Assembly (NCBI GenBank): GCA_963724985.1
Contig: CAVRWV010000015.1
Location: 1 to 64,000 of the forward strand
DNA: 64,000 nt
Source: JAJPJE01 sp963724985
GTDB taxonomy: Bacteria; Acidobacteriota; Terriglobia; Terriglobales; Acidobacteriaceae
Direction of reading: 5' to 3'
Made by a program: the position numbers and the translations under genes. The notes below the pieces were generated by a model. It saw nothing but the letters and a program-made list of their open reading frames with translations, was not told the DNA's origin and ran no database searches. Shown here in pieces: positions 51,804 through 60,027 of the stretch. The stretch's first letter is position 1; every line of letters starts with the position of its first letter.

Positions 51804-52259
51804 TTAGCTGTTTCCCTCCACGTAATCCCGCAGCAGCCCAACCACAATCGGCCAGCCGCTGTTCCGCGCACGCCACTCCTCGCTCACCAGTCCTGAGTGC
51901 GTCACCCGAACCGTGGTCACTCCGTCTTTTTCTTTCAGATCCCAGCGCACCGTCGACTCCGGTTCGTTCTCCTCCGGTCGCGACCAGGTAAACACCAGCG
52001 TGTGTGGTGGATCAATCTCCTGATACACCCCGGTGACGGTGCTGCGACCATCCGGACCGCAATGACCCTCGACGGTCATCGACCATTTGCCGCCCACCCG
52101 CAGGTCGTTCTCTGCGTGCGTGATTTGGAACTTCTCTCCCGCACGCCACCACTCCATCAGTTCCGCAGGATCGATCAGGGCTGCAAAGATACGTTCCGCC
52201 GCGCCCTTGATGCTGACTTCCTGCACGATTGTGTCTTCACGTTCTGCTACAGAATTCAT
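51804..52259 (-). CDS. SRPBCC (AHSA1-like) protein
   Basis: 151 residues from ATG 52259, overlapping the ArsR stop by ATGA. IVQEVSIKGAAERIFAALID, MEWWRAGEKFQITHAENDLR and GGKWSMTVEG are the START-like fold of the Aha1/SRPBCC group, and TVRWDLKEKDGVTTVRVTHSG completes it. Such proteins bind small hydrophobic ligands. In this ArsR-SRPBCC pair layout the regulator commonly controls it; ligand unknown. Confidence 0.88.
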   Translation of the reverse strand: MNSVAEREDTIVQEVSIKGAAERIFAALIDPAELMEWWRAGEKFQITHAENDLRVGGKWSMTVEGHCGPDGRSTVTGVYQEIDPPHTLVFTWSRPEENEPESTVRWDLKEKDGVTTVRVTHSGLVSEEWRARNSGWPIVVGLLRDYVEGNS

Positions 52260-52585
52260 TTCTTCTCCTCGATGTAATTCTTCAAGTTGTGGAGAGTCTC
52301 GCTCCAGAACGCCTCGTAGTCGTGCAGCCATTCGTTGACGCTTCGCAACGGCTTGGCGTTTAGAGCGCAATGGCGGGACGTACCGTCCTGCCGGGTGATA
52401 ACCAGGCCCGCACTGCGCAGAACCCGCAGGTGCTTGGAGACGGCTGGACGGCTCATACGAAAGTTGCCAGCAATCTCTCCCACGGTTTGGCGGCCGTTGC
52501 GCAGCATGGCCAGGATCTCCCGGCGCGTTGGATCAGCGATCGCCCGGAAAACAGCATCGCGTTGCTTGGGTTGAAAGGAAACCAT
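52256..52585 (-). CDS. ArsR-family transcriptional regulator
   Basis: 109 residues from ATG 52585 (MVSFQPKQRDAVFRAIADP). The winged helix-turn-helix is TRREILAMLRNGRQTVGEIA then MSRPAVSKHLRVLRSAGLV. No metal-binding cysteines are seen, typical of the SRPBCC-linked subgroup. There is no clear ribosome-binding site; instead a palindromic site covers the start codon, suggesting leaderless or self-regulated expression. Confidence 0.9.
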   Translation of the reverse strand: MVSFQPKQRDAVFRAIADPTRREILAMLRNGRQTVGEIAGNFRMSRPAVSKHLRVLRSAGLVITRQDGTSRHCALNAKPLRSVNEWLHDYEAFWSETLHNLKNYIEEKK

Positions 52586-52617
52586 ATGGTTACGAACAAA
52601 GGTAACCAAATGGTTTC
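52578..52617. promoter_or_regulatory. Pair of palindromic operator candidates for the ArsR regulator
   Basis: Site 1 (52578-52593) GAAACCATATGGTTAC and site 2 (52602-52617) GTAACCAAATGGTTTC are near reverse complements of each other, with consensus GnAACCAnnTGGTTnC and centres 24 bases apart. Site 1 includes the ATG of arsR (52583-52585). Confidence 0.6.
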
Positions 52618-52674
52618 GGACTGTCAAGCGGGAAATTGCTGATTTGCGCCTTGGCCGCAGCTCTGGCCAGTTCG

Positions 52675-53190
52675 CTATTCTTCTGTTTCTTCGCTCGGGC
52701 GAAGCCGGTCTTCAGACCGGATCCCTGAACGGCCGAGCAGTCCACGCAGCATACGCTCGCCTCCAGCACCGCGTTGAATCCCGCCCATATTGCCGTCGCG
52801 GTCAATCACGACGTAGACCGGATACTGCGTGGTCGCGAACATTGCCGGCAAATTTGTATCCTCGTTCAGGATGACGGGGCAGGCGCGTGGGCTCGTTTGC
52901 AGGTACTGCTTCACCTTCTTCTTCGATTCGCCGACATCAACAGCAAGGACTACCAGTCCTTTGGCGCCAAATTCCTGTGTCAGCTTATCGACCAGCGGCT
53001 GCTCGCCGCGGCAGTACGGACACCACGTGGTCCAGAACTGCAGCAGCACAACCTTGCCTTTGAGCGTGGCGTTGTTGTAGGTCTCGCCGGTCAGGCTTTT
53101 GGCGTTGAAACGCGGAGCGGGCTCGCGTCCGTCGGATTGCGCGAACGCGGCAGCAGTGAGAATGAGCAGACAAAGCGCGCGTCGGAACAT
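52675..53190 (-). CDS. TlpA/ResA-like thiol-disulfide oxidoreductase
   Basis: 171 residues from ATG 53190 (MFRRALCLLILTAAAFAQS, a signal peptide). The redox motif is WCPYC in LLQFWTTWCPYCRGEQPLVD, and TTQYPVYVVIDRDGN has the cis-Pro. It acts outside the inner membrane on protein disulfides, perhaps in cytochrome c maturation. The last 25 residues are an added polar tail. Confidence 0.9.
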   Translation of the reverse strand: MFRRALCLLILTAAAFAQSDGREPAPRFNAKSLTGETYNNATLKGKVVLLQFWTTWCPYCRGEQPLVDKLTQEFGAKGLVVLAVDVGESKKKVKQYLQTSPRACPVILNEDTNLPAMFATTQYPVYVVIDRDGNMGGIQRGAGGERMLRGLLGRSGIRSEDRLRPSEETEE

Positions 53191-53263
53191 GCGCGGCAAT
53201 ATAACACCGGGCCGCAGTGCCGAAGCGAGAATCTCGAATCTGTTCTGGGACGCGGTATCTCGG

Positions 53264-53347
53264 CTAAGAGCCTCGCTTCATGAACATGCGAATCGCGAAC
53301 AAGACGACTACGACGATGATTACGATCTCGACCACGGTTCTGACCAT
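53264..53347 (-). CDS. 27-residue single-helix membrane peptide
   Basis: ATG at 53347 follows AGGAG by 7 bases. The product MVRTVVEIVIIVVVVLFAI then RMFMKRGS is one hydrophobic helix with a basic C-terminus. Too short for most gene finders. Function unknown. Confidence 0.55.
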   Translation of the reverse strand: MVRTVVEIVIIVVVVLFAIRMFMKRGS

Positions 53348-53554
53348 TTCGTCTCTCCTGGGAAGCCGCGCAATGAGCAACCGAGATGTCGGCGTGAGGA
53401 GGATAGGCCCGTTAATCGCGCTCGTCAATGAATTGCTTTTCTGCTATTGGATCAACAGCGCAGATGGCCTGACTACCGAGGGCGAGCCCAAGAAGAGATA
53501 AATCAGTGCGAGACGCGAAGGTATATGGCAAACATCATGCGTCCGACCGCCGGT

Positions 53555-53785
53555 TCAGCGAACGGCGAAGGTGCAACGGCCGCCCTGGGTCGCTCCCGAC
53601 TCCAGGTCTCTCACTTCATTGTGCGCGGCGATTTCAGCCAGTTCGGAGGTCGCTGCGAATCCCCATGACACCATCTCGTCGGGATTCTGTGCGAGAGAAA
53701 CCATCCAGTGATAACGCATCACTTTGCGGAAGCGCGAAGGCTCTGCCTGAAATTCCAGCACGTAAGCACGAACATACTGTTTCAT
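53555..53785 (-). CDS. Hypothetical protein, coupled to the upstream zinc-finger-like gene
   Basis: 76 residues; AGAGGTG precedes ATG 53785, and the ATGA overlap with the preceding gene points to coupling. KQYVRAYVLEFQAEPSRFR and WMVSLAQNPDEMVSWGFAA read as a small alpha/beta protein. No known domain. Confidence 0.6.
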   Translation of the reverse strand: MKQYVRAYVLEFQAEPSRFRKVMRYHWMVSLAQNPDEMVSWGFAATSELAEIAAHNEVRDLESGATQGGRCTFAVR

Positions 53786-53985
53786 AGCACCTCTTTAAAC
53801 CCGATTTCTGGCCGTGGAAAGGGCGAACACTCCGGCTCACGTGCAGGCTTGCAGGCGTGGCTGAGATAGTGCTCGGCATCGCGGCACTTCAGCTGGCACT
53901 TGTGGCAGCGTATCGGACCTTTGACTTTCGAAGCGGTTCGCGGGGCTTTGGAAGGTAGTTCGCTTGTTATCGTCACTCTCCCCAT
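53782..53985 (-). CDS. Small zinc-finger-like protein
   Basis: 67 residues from ATG 53985. CHKCQLKC, later HYLSHAC give two Cys pairs plus His, able to bind zinc. The N-terminus is basic, the C-terminus has Pro. Operon with the 76-residue gene that overlaps its stop. Confidence 0.6.
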   Translation of the reverse strand: MGRVTITSELPSKAPRTASKVKGPIRCHKCQLKCRDAEHYLSHACKPAREPECSPFPRPEIGFKEVL

Positions 53986-54031
53986 GATACGCCCTCATCG
54001 CGATACGTGCCGGTTCAGGCCTGAAATGGCC

Positions 54032-54763
54032 CTAGATCGCCATCTTATTCAGCTTGAGGTCTTCCGCCGCTTGGGCGATCTCCTCTGGTTTGCCCAGATC
54101 GCGCCAGTAGTACTCGTCGGCGCGGAACGCCGCAATGGTCTCTCCGCGAGCAGCGAGACCCAGGTACGACTCAATGATCGAGAAGACGCCCTCTTCTCTC
54201 ATCATGGGCAGCATGCATGGCGAGATCACGTGAATTCCGCAGAACGCAAGCTCCTGCTTGTCGTCGGCGGGGCGGGCGACCTCATCCTGCGTGCCGATGC
54301 GGCGTCCACACAGGCGTCCTTCGCTGTCGAAGAGCAGATAACGCGAGCTCTCACGCTGCTGCACGGCCAAGGTAGCTAATGCTCCGCTACGCTGATGTGA
54401 TTCCATCATGCGTCCGATATCGATGGTGCTGACGACGTCGACGTTGTGCAATAAGAACGGCTCGTTGTTTTCTGCGAAGAACCAGGCGGCTTTTTTTAAT
54501 CCACCGCCAGTGTCGAGTAGCACTTCTTCGCGCGACACAACAATATTCATCGCGAAGTTATCGTGAGCGGCCAGGTACTCGATCATCCGATCGGCAAAGT
54601 GATGGACATTGACAATGACGTCACGAACACCAAGGCCGCGCAGCCGCGTGAGCGTAATCTCCAACAGCGTGCGTCCGGCAACTTCAACCAGCGCCTTCGG
54701 ACGATCATCGGTGAGCGGCCGCAGTCGCGTTCCCAACCCGGCCGCCAGGACCATCGCTTTCAT
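54032..54763 (-). CDS. MurU-like sugar nucleotidyltransferase
   Basis: 243 residues from ATG 54763. MKAMVLAAGLGTRLRPLTDD is the nucleotide-binding loop of the NTP transferase family; RPKALVEVAGRTLLE and the metal-binding HNVDVVST follow, with EYYWRDLGKPEEI near the end. Its position one small gap from an AmgK-like kinase suggests MurU: UDP-MurNAc from MurNAc-1-phosphate in cell-wall recycling. Other sugar-1-phosphate substrates cannot be ruled out. Confidence 0.85.
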   Translation of the reverse strand: MKAMVLAAGLGTRLRPLTDDRPKALVEVAGRTLLEITLTRLRGLGVRDVIVNVHHFADRMIEYLAAHDNFAMNIVVSREEVLLDTGGGLKKAAWFFAENNEPFLLHNVDVVSTIDIGRMMESHQRSGALATLAVQQRESSRYLLFDSEGRLCGRRIGTQDEVARPADDKQELAFCGIHVISPCMLPMMREEGVFSIIESYLGLAARGETIAAFRADEYYWRDLGKPEEIAQAAEDLKLNKMAI

Positions 54764-54847
54764 AGACCTTTCCATGCCCCGTAGATTCAACTACTACAAT
54801 CAGTACAGCCCTACGCATATAAAAACTGTGGAATTGATCTATCAGGT

Positions 54848-54961
54848 TCATTTGCCGCGCCAAATTTTTCGCAACTCCTTAATGCCATCGATGATTAAGC
54901 TGCTCGGTAATATAAACAGGAGCATTCCGATCAATGCGAGTATTACGTGCAGCCAATCCAT
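54848..54961 (-). CDS. 37-residue membrane peptide
   Basis: ATG 54961 to TGA 54848 encodes MDWLHVILALIGMLLFILPS followed by SLIIDGIKELRKIWRGK: one helix and a basic tail. No good ribosome-binding site, so moderate doubt. Confidence 0.4.
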   Translation of the reverse strand: MDWLHVILALIGMLLFILPSSLIIDGIKELRKIWRGK

Positions 54962-55015
54962 GAACAAAGATTACCGAAAATTCCAAATGTCTGAACGTGA
55001 AATCCATCGTTTTAT

Positions 55016-55213
55016 TTACCAGGCAAAGTGAACGTCGAAGCCTAGAAGCAGCAACGCTCCGACTACCAGCAGCGCAACGAGAAGAATCGCAGCAATCAGT
55101 TTCAGCATGAATGAATAAATATCGCGGAATTGGTCATTGATCCATCCCCTCTTTCGCGCAAGAACCATCAACAAACCGACGATGCCAGCACCAACACAAG
55201 CCCAGAATCTCAC
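55016..55213 (-). CDS. Small two-helix membrane protein
   Basis: About 65 residues from GTG 55213 (RFWACVGAGIVGLLMVLA). A second helix KLIAAILLVALLVVGALLLL ends near the stop. It lies just after the kinase fusion gene on the same strand. Start uncertain; family unknown. Confidence 0.45.
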   Translation of the reverse strand: MRFWACVGAGIVGLLMVLARKRGWINDQFRDIYSFMLKLIAAILLVALLVVGALLLLGFDVHFAW

Positions 55214-55256
55214 GGTTAGTGTGCGTTCCGTTCGGCTCTTTACTAATGCAAGGGAT

Positions 55257-56684
55257 TCATAGCTCCATGCGCTCCAGTTCGCGATGCGATAGGACAATGT
55301 CGATGCCGTTCTTGGCGCGCAGATGTTTGGCCAGCTGCTCGGCGAGATACACAGAGCGGTGCTGGCCGCCCGTACACCCAAAAGCTACGCTCAGGTTCTT
55401 GAAGCCACGGCTCTGATAGTTGGCAATACTCGCGTCGACAAGCGAGAGCACATGTGCAAGGTATTGATGCACGCTCTCCTGTTGACTCAGATATTCGGCA
55501 ACCGGCGCGTCCTTACCGGTGAGCGGTTTGAAGCGCTCTTCTCGCCCCGGATTTGGCAGGCTGCGCGCATCGAAGATATATCCTCCGCCGTGTCCGGATT
55601 CATCCTTGGGCAGCCCGCGATGGAACGAAAAGCTGCCGACGCGCACCACCAGCTTGTCCGGCTCGCTGGCGATGCTCTGCAGCTTTTCCGATCCGACCAT
55701 GTTGCGCATCGCCTCGGTCAGGGTCGGCAGCGCTATCGGCAACTCCACGTTGTGCAGAAGCCAGCGGACGTTCTTCAGTGCGTAGGGAACACTCGCCAGG
55801 AAGTGCGCCTTGCGCTCGTAGAATCCGCGAAACCCGTAGGCGCCCAACGCCTGCATCATGCGGATATAAACGAACGCATAGTAGTGATGCATGAACGTTT
55901 CGCGCGAGAGATCCGTATACCGTGCGAGCGCCTTGAGATAGTCGTCGAGCAGTTGCAGGCGCAGATCAGGCGGCAGGTCCGCCTTGGCGTCGAACAGTAT
56001 CGACGCAATGTCGTATTGCAGCGCGCCCTTGCGCCCGCCCTGGTAATCGACGAACCACGGCTCCCCGTTCATCAACATGATGTTGCGAGACTGGAAATCG
56101 CGATACAGAAAGTAATCGCGCGGAGCGGTGAGAAGGAATTTGGTGAGGCGGCCAAAATCGTCTTCGAGCGCCTGCTCGTTGAACGGAACGCCGGCGAGTC
56201 GCAGGAAATAATATTTGAAGTAGTTCAGGTCCCATGCGATCGACTGACGATCAAAACTCGCGCGAGGATAGCAAACCTTGTAGTTGAGATCCCGTCCGGC
56301 TTCGATCTGAAAGCGTGGCAGAATCTCCACCGCTTTCCGATACGCCTCTACAACCGCGGTCGAAATGTCCGCTCCGTCCCGATTCGCTGAAAGAAAATCA
56401 AACAGCGTGACGTCGCCCAGATCCTGCTCCAGATACACGTCCTGTTCCACTGCGTCCCCATAGATCTCGGGCACCGGCAAACCGTGGCGACGAAAGTGTC
56501 GCGAGAACTCAAGAAACGCAACGTTCTCTTCGCGTACGTCGTAAAGCACTCCGATGGCAGTTGCCGCCTGATTGCTGAGGCGGATGATTTTGCGCCCGGA
56601 TCCCCCAAGTTCGCCCTGCAGAGGACGCACCACCGTGGGGGGCGCATGAAAATGCTGCTCAAAGAGTTTTTTCAGAACGTCCAT
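55257..56684 (-). CDS. Fusion of AmgK-like aminosugar kinase and RapZ C-terminal domain
   Basis: 475 residues. Residues 1-310 are an aminoglycoside-phosphotransferase fold of the AmgK type: catalytic RDFQSRN at 195-201 and FVDYQGG at 211-217. AmgK phosphorylates MurNAc or GlcNAc at C1. Residues about 346-475 match the C-terminal half of RapZ: VRVGSFSFHRGLP, YIFDARSLPNPG, and GCTGGQHRSVYLAEQLA. In E. coli that domain binds glucosamine-6-phosphate and small RNA. The RapZ N-terminal P-loop kinase is absent. With the MurU-like gene on the same strand this suggests a regulated cell-wall sugar salvage route. Confidence 0.9.
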   Translation of the reverse strand: MDVLKKLFEQHFHAPPTVVRPLQGELGGSGRKIIRLSNQAATAIGVLYDVREENVAFLEFSRHFRRHGLPVPEIYGDAVEQDVYLEQDLGDVTLFDFLSANRDGADISTAVVEAYRKAVEILPRFQIEAGRDLNYKVCYPRASFDRQSIAWDLNYFKYYFLRLAGVPFNEQALEDDFGRLTKFLLTAPRDYFLYRDFQSRNIMLMNGEPWFVDYQGGRKGALQYDIASILFDAKADLPPDLRLQLLDDYLKALARYTDLSRETFMHHYYAFVYIRMMQALGAYGFRGFYERKAHFLASVPYALKNVRWLLHNVELPIALPTLTEAMRNMVGSEKLQSIASEPDKLVVRVGSFSFHRGLPKDESGHGGGYIFDARSLPNPGREERFKPLTGKDAPVAEYLSQQESVHQYLAHVLSLVDASIANYQSRGFKNLSVAFGCTGGQHRSVYLAEQLAKHLRAKNGIDIVLSHRELERMEL

Positions 56685-56773
56685 GAAGTCAGGACAAAGA
56701 TAACAGCGATTGCCCCATTCGTGATTGAGTCATTTGCTGATCAGGTAATCGGAAAAGCAATTCACGCTGGAAC

Positions 56774-56801
56774 AAAAATCTCCCCGGGGAGTAGGGAGAT
56801 T
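56774..56801 (-). terminator. Terminator after the HU gene
   Basis: On the minus strand ATCTCCC pairs with GGGAGAT around a short loop and is followed by TTTTTG. It lies 23 bases after the HU stop codon. Confidence 0.65.
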
Positions 56802-56824
56802 CCTTAAGAAAATTACGGATGGTG

Positions 56825-57103
56825 TTACTTCTTGTTTACCGCTTTCTTCAGATCGACACCCGCTGTGAACTTCGCAACCCGGCGAGAGTTGATTTTAATC
56901 ACAGTGCCAGTTTGCGGGTTACGGCCATTGCGAGCCTTGCGTTGATAGGTGGAGAATGTTCCGAAGCCAGAGAGAGTGACTCGATCCCCCTTCTTCAGAG
57001 CGGAAGATATACCTTCGATTACAGACTCGATGGTATTTGCAGCTTGCGCCTTGCTAACACCGGTATCGGCAGCAATTTTTTCAACTAAATGCCCTTTGTT
57101 CAT
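56825..57103 (-). CDS. hup: HU family nucleoid protein
   Basis: 92 residues. MNKGHLVEKIAADTGVSKAQ, VTLSGFGTFSTYQRKARNGR and NPQTGTVIKI are diagnostic for HU: a helical body and two beta arms whose tips (RNGRNP) insert into the minor groove. Binds and bends DNA as a dimer. Length is standard. Confidence 0.97.
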   Translation of the reverse strand: MNKGHLVEKIAADTGVSKAQAANTIESVIEGISSALKKGDRVTLSGFGTFSTYQRKARNGRNPQTGTVIKINSRRVAKFTAGVDLKKAVNKK

Positions 57104-57248
57104 GTCACTGCCTGCCTTTCAGGAAGACACCTTGCCGCCTGTTTAGACCGCCAGCAGTGCCAAGTCAAGCAATCATGCACCCAAAAAGCACGCCCCAATT
57201 CCCTTTTGGGAATCAGGGCAGGCCAATTCCAGCTATGGTTGCGACTTT

Positions 57249-59699
57249 TTAGGCGGCGACCGGTTCGCCTGGCGGAATAGCAGGTGTCTGGATAGTAACG
57301 GCGATGCGCAACTTATCGCCCAGCCCGCGGAAGACTTCCACCCAGCTTCGCGCGTCCTCATCGGTGCGTTCCACCTGGCTTGGATAGAGGGTTCGCAGCA
57401 ACGAGTAATAGACATTCTGCGCCTTCCACAAGTTCACCTCGAACGGCACCTTCCGAACCAGCTTCATGATGTCGTCCAGTTCGGAGAGAAGCTTAAGATC
57501 ACCCGGATTGGCCGCCAGAGCATCGCTTACCCCATCCAGCCGTTCCCGCAGATCGAAAGCCAGCCGCGCTTCATCGAGCTGAAGATTGTCCCGCCGAGCC
57601 TCCTCCAGAAGCGCGCCGAAACGAGTCAGATCGAGCGGGCCCTCCACGATCAGCCGCCGCAGTGCCTCGTTGACCACAAAAGCGGCGGTCACCACCATCA
57701 CATGCGGCAGCGGCATCCGGATTTCGTGCAGGAAGCGCATGAACGACGCGTGATTCTCGTAGATCTGCCGATAGCTCGCATTGGCTTCTTCCAGCACGTG
57801 ACCCAGAATGTTTTCCACCACCCGGCGTTGCTCGTCGCGGAACAGAGACTTCACCGAATACGAAGTGCCTTCAAAATTACGGTCCAGCGTACGGATGGAT
57901 TCGGGGACGTCCGAGTGATTGAAAGCCTGCTGAACTTCGCTGACAGTTCGCTCATAAGCTTCTTCCCCTTGGAATCGCCGCACGCCGGCCAGGAGGTTGT
58001 TATCCCCCAGGTTCAGAACTGCAAACGTAAGATCGGCGGAGTTGCGCGTAATCTGCGAGCGAATGAGCACGCGCCCGAGCGCAAGCTGCGAGCGCCCGGC
58101 CTGGAGCACACGCGAATCCTTCACGTCAGCTTCGTAACAATAGATGACGCGGTGATCCGCGAACCCAAAAAATAGCGAGCTGATCGCAAAGTGCGCCCCC
58201 ACACCCAGCAGATTTACCGTCGCTGGTTTCACGTATCGTTCATAGACTTGCGCGCCGTTCTTGAACGAATCCAGGTTGGAAGGCGCTTCGGCGAGGCGTT
58301 CCACAAAGTGCTGCTCGCGATGATCTCCGAACAGGTCCTGTGCCAACTGCACCGCGCGAGCCGCATACTGCATTACCTGCACGGTTTCGATTCCGGAGAT
58401 TTCGTCGAAGAACCAGCCGCAACTTGTATACATCAGCAGTTCGTGGCGCTGCATTTCGAGCATCTTTAGCAGCGCGACTTGCTCCCGCTCGCTCAATTCG
58501 TGAGTTCGATGGCGTTCGAGGAAGGCGTCGACGTTCTCCGGCGCGCGATCAAGCACCACTTCGATGTAATCGTTGCGCGCGGCCCACGGATCTTTCACAA
58601 GTTCACGAGCTTTATCTTCAAAGGGCTTGGTGAGATCGTCGCGTAGCCAGTCCGCCGCCTCTCGCAGCGGCTTGCGCCACTGTTGGTTCCAACCCTGCCG
58701 TCCTGAGTTGCAGCCGCAATCGCTACGCCAGCGCTCGATGCCGTGTGCGCACGACCACGACGTGTTGTCGATGATTTCGGCCTCATGATTCGGCGGATGC
58801 TTGGCGAGATACTCGCCGTAATTCGTGATGTTCGCTAGATCGTTCTTCTCGATATATTCAAGCGCGTAGGCCAGGGCCATGTCTCCATGCGGATGATGGT
58901 GGCCATACGTTTCCCCGTCCGTTGCGATGTTCATGAGTTGCGGGTAATCGCGGTTGCTGAATCCGCCAATCAGACGGTTGGCGAAATTCTCGCCTGAACT
59001 GAGCAGTTTCTCGAACGCCACTGCACGTGAGATCGGTCCGTCGTAAAAGAAGAGCGAGATCCGCTTTCCCGACGGTAGCTTGCACATGTACGGCATCTTC
59101 GGATCGATCTTGCCGCCTTCTACGTTCTTCCATACGCGCCCAATGCGGCGGGTCTGACGCGCCTGGTGCGGAGCCAGAATCGTGAACTTGATTCCGTTCT
59201 CGGCCAGCACCTCTAGCGTCTCCACGTCGGCCGCCGTTTCGGAGAGCCACATGCCTTCTGGGAAACGTCCGAAACGCGATTCGAAATCGCGAATGCCCCA
59301 GCGAACCTGCGTTTCCTTATCCCGCCGATTCGCGAGCGGCATGATGATGTGGTTGTAAACTTGCGCGACCGCATTGCCGTGACCGGAAAAACGTTCGCGC
59401 GACAGCCGGTCAGCCTCCAGAATCGAGGCGTATACGCCGGGACTGTTTACTTCCATCCACGAGAGCAGAGTCGGTCCGAAATTGAAGCTGATGCGAGCAT
59501 AGTTGTCGACGATTTTTGTGATACGACCCTCGCCGTCGAGTATCCGCGACGCCGAATTGGCCGCGTAACACTCGGCGGTGATCCGCTCATTCCAGTCGTG
59601 GAAAGGATAGGCGGAGTCCTGTTGCTCGATCGCCTCCAGCCACGGATTTTCACGTGGAGGCTGGTAAAAATGCGCGTGAATGCAGAGGTAACGTTCCAT
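57249..59699 (-). CDS. GH57-like glycoside hydrolase with DUF3536
   Basis: 816 residues. The N-terminal GH57-like barrel has CIHAHFYQPPRENPW, FNFGPTLLSWME, the segment PEGMWLSETAADVETLEVL with the likely catalytic Glu, and NIATDGETYGHHHPHGD with the acidic partner. The C-terminal half from about residue 400 is the DUF3536 region. GH57 enzymes act on alpha-glucans, including glycogen branching. The cytoplasmic location (no signal peptide) fits glycogen or starch metabolism. Exact activity is not shown. Confidence 0.9.
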   Translation of the reverse strand: MERYLCIHAHFYQPPRENPWLEAIEQQDSAYPFHDWNERITAECYAANSASRILDGEGRITKIVDNYARISFNFGPTLLSWMEVNSPGVYASILEADRLSRERFSGHGNAVAQVYNHIIMPLANRRDKETQVRWGIRDFESRFGRFPEGMWLSETAADVETLEVLAENGIKFTILAPHQARQTRRIGRVWKNVEGGKIDPKMPYMCKLPSGKRISLFFYDGPISRAVAFEKLLSSGENFANRLIGGFSNRDYPQLMNIATDGETYGHHHPHGDMALAYALEYIEKNDLANITNYGEYLAKHPPNHEAEIIDNTSWSCAHGIERWRSDCGCNSGRQGWNQQWRKPLREAADWLRDDLTKPFEDKARELVKDPWAARNDYIEVVLDRAPENVDAFLERHRTHELSEREQVALLKMLEMQRHELLMYTSCGWFFDEISGIETVQVMQYAARAVQLAQDLFGDHREQHFVERLAEAPSNLDSFKNGAQVYERYVKPATVNLLGVGAHFAISSLFFGFADHRVIYCYEADVKDSRVLQAGRSQLALGRVLIRSQITRNSADLTFAVLNLGDNNLLAGVRRFQGEEAYERTVSEVQQAFNHSDVPESIRTLDRNFEGTSYSVKSLFRDEQRRVVENILGHVLEEANASYRQIYENHASFMRFLHEIRMPLPHVMVVTAAFVVNEALRRLIVEGPLDLTRFGALLEEARRDNLQLDEARLAFDLRERLDGVSDALAANPGDLKLLSELDDIMKLVRKVPFEVNLWKAQNVYYSLLRTLYPSQVERTDEDARSWVEVFRGLGDKLRIAVTIQTPAIPPGEPVAA

Positions 59700-60027
59700 A
59701 ATTGCTTCTACTTAGATGCAAAAACCGCAGCAATCAGCACTTAGCAATTAGCGTTTAGCGAGTAGACTTCAGCAGTTGTCCCCGCCAAAAATTGGAGTAA
59801 GCACGTACCTTGAGACTGAATCCGTGGCGCCTGCAGAATTGCTGGAGGGCTAAATGCTAACTGCTAATGGTGAACAGCTTAGAGCCGCTAAGAACCGCTT
59901 TTCCAACACAATCCACAGGCGATCCGCACTCTTGCACAGCTCGTTCCGGAGTTTCCGAAAGCGCCCACTTGCGCCGGGCTGGCGATCATGACACCTTGAT
60001 AAAGGATAAAAACAGAAACGATAGAAG
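59700..60027. other. Intergenic region with TTAGC-type short repeats
   Basis: AGCACTTAGCAATTAGCGTT near 59737 and AAATGCTAACTGCTAATGG near 59852 form loose inverted and direct repeats of the same word seen at 41.9 kb. No gene seen; the two flanking genes diverge, so promoters must lie here. Confidence 0.5.

Noticed and set aside
53280..53501. 73-codon + frame starting MNMRIANKTTTT
   Set aside because: It is antisense to the small membrane peptide and has no ribosome-binding site.
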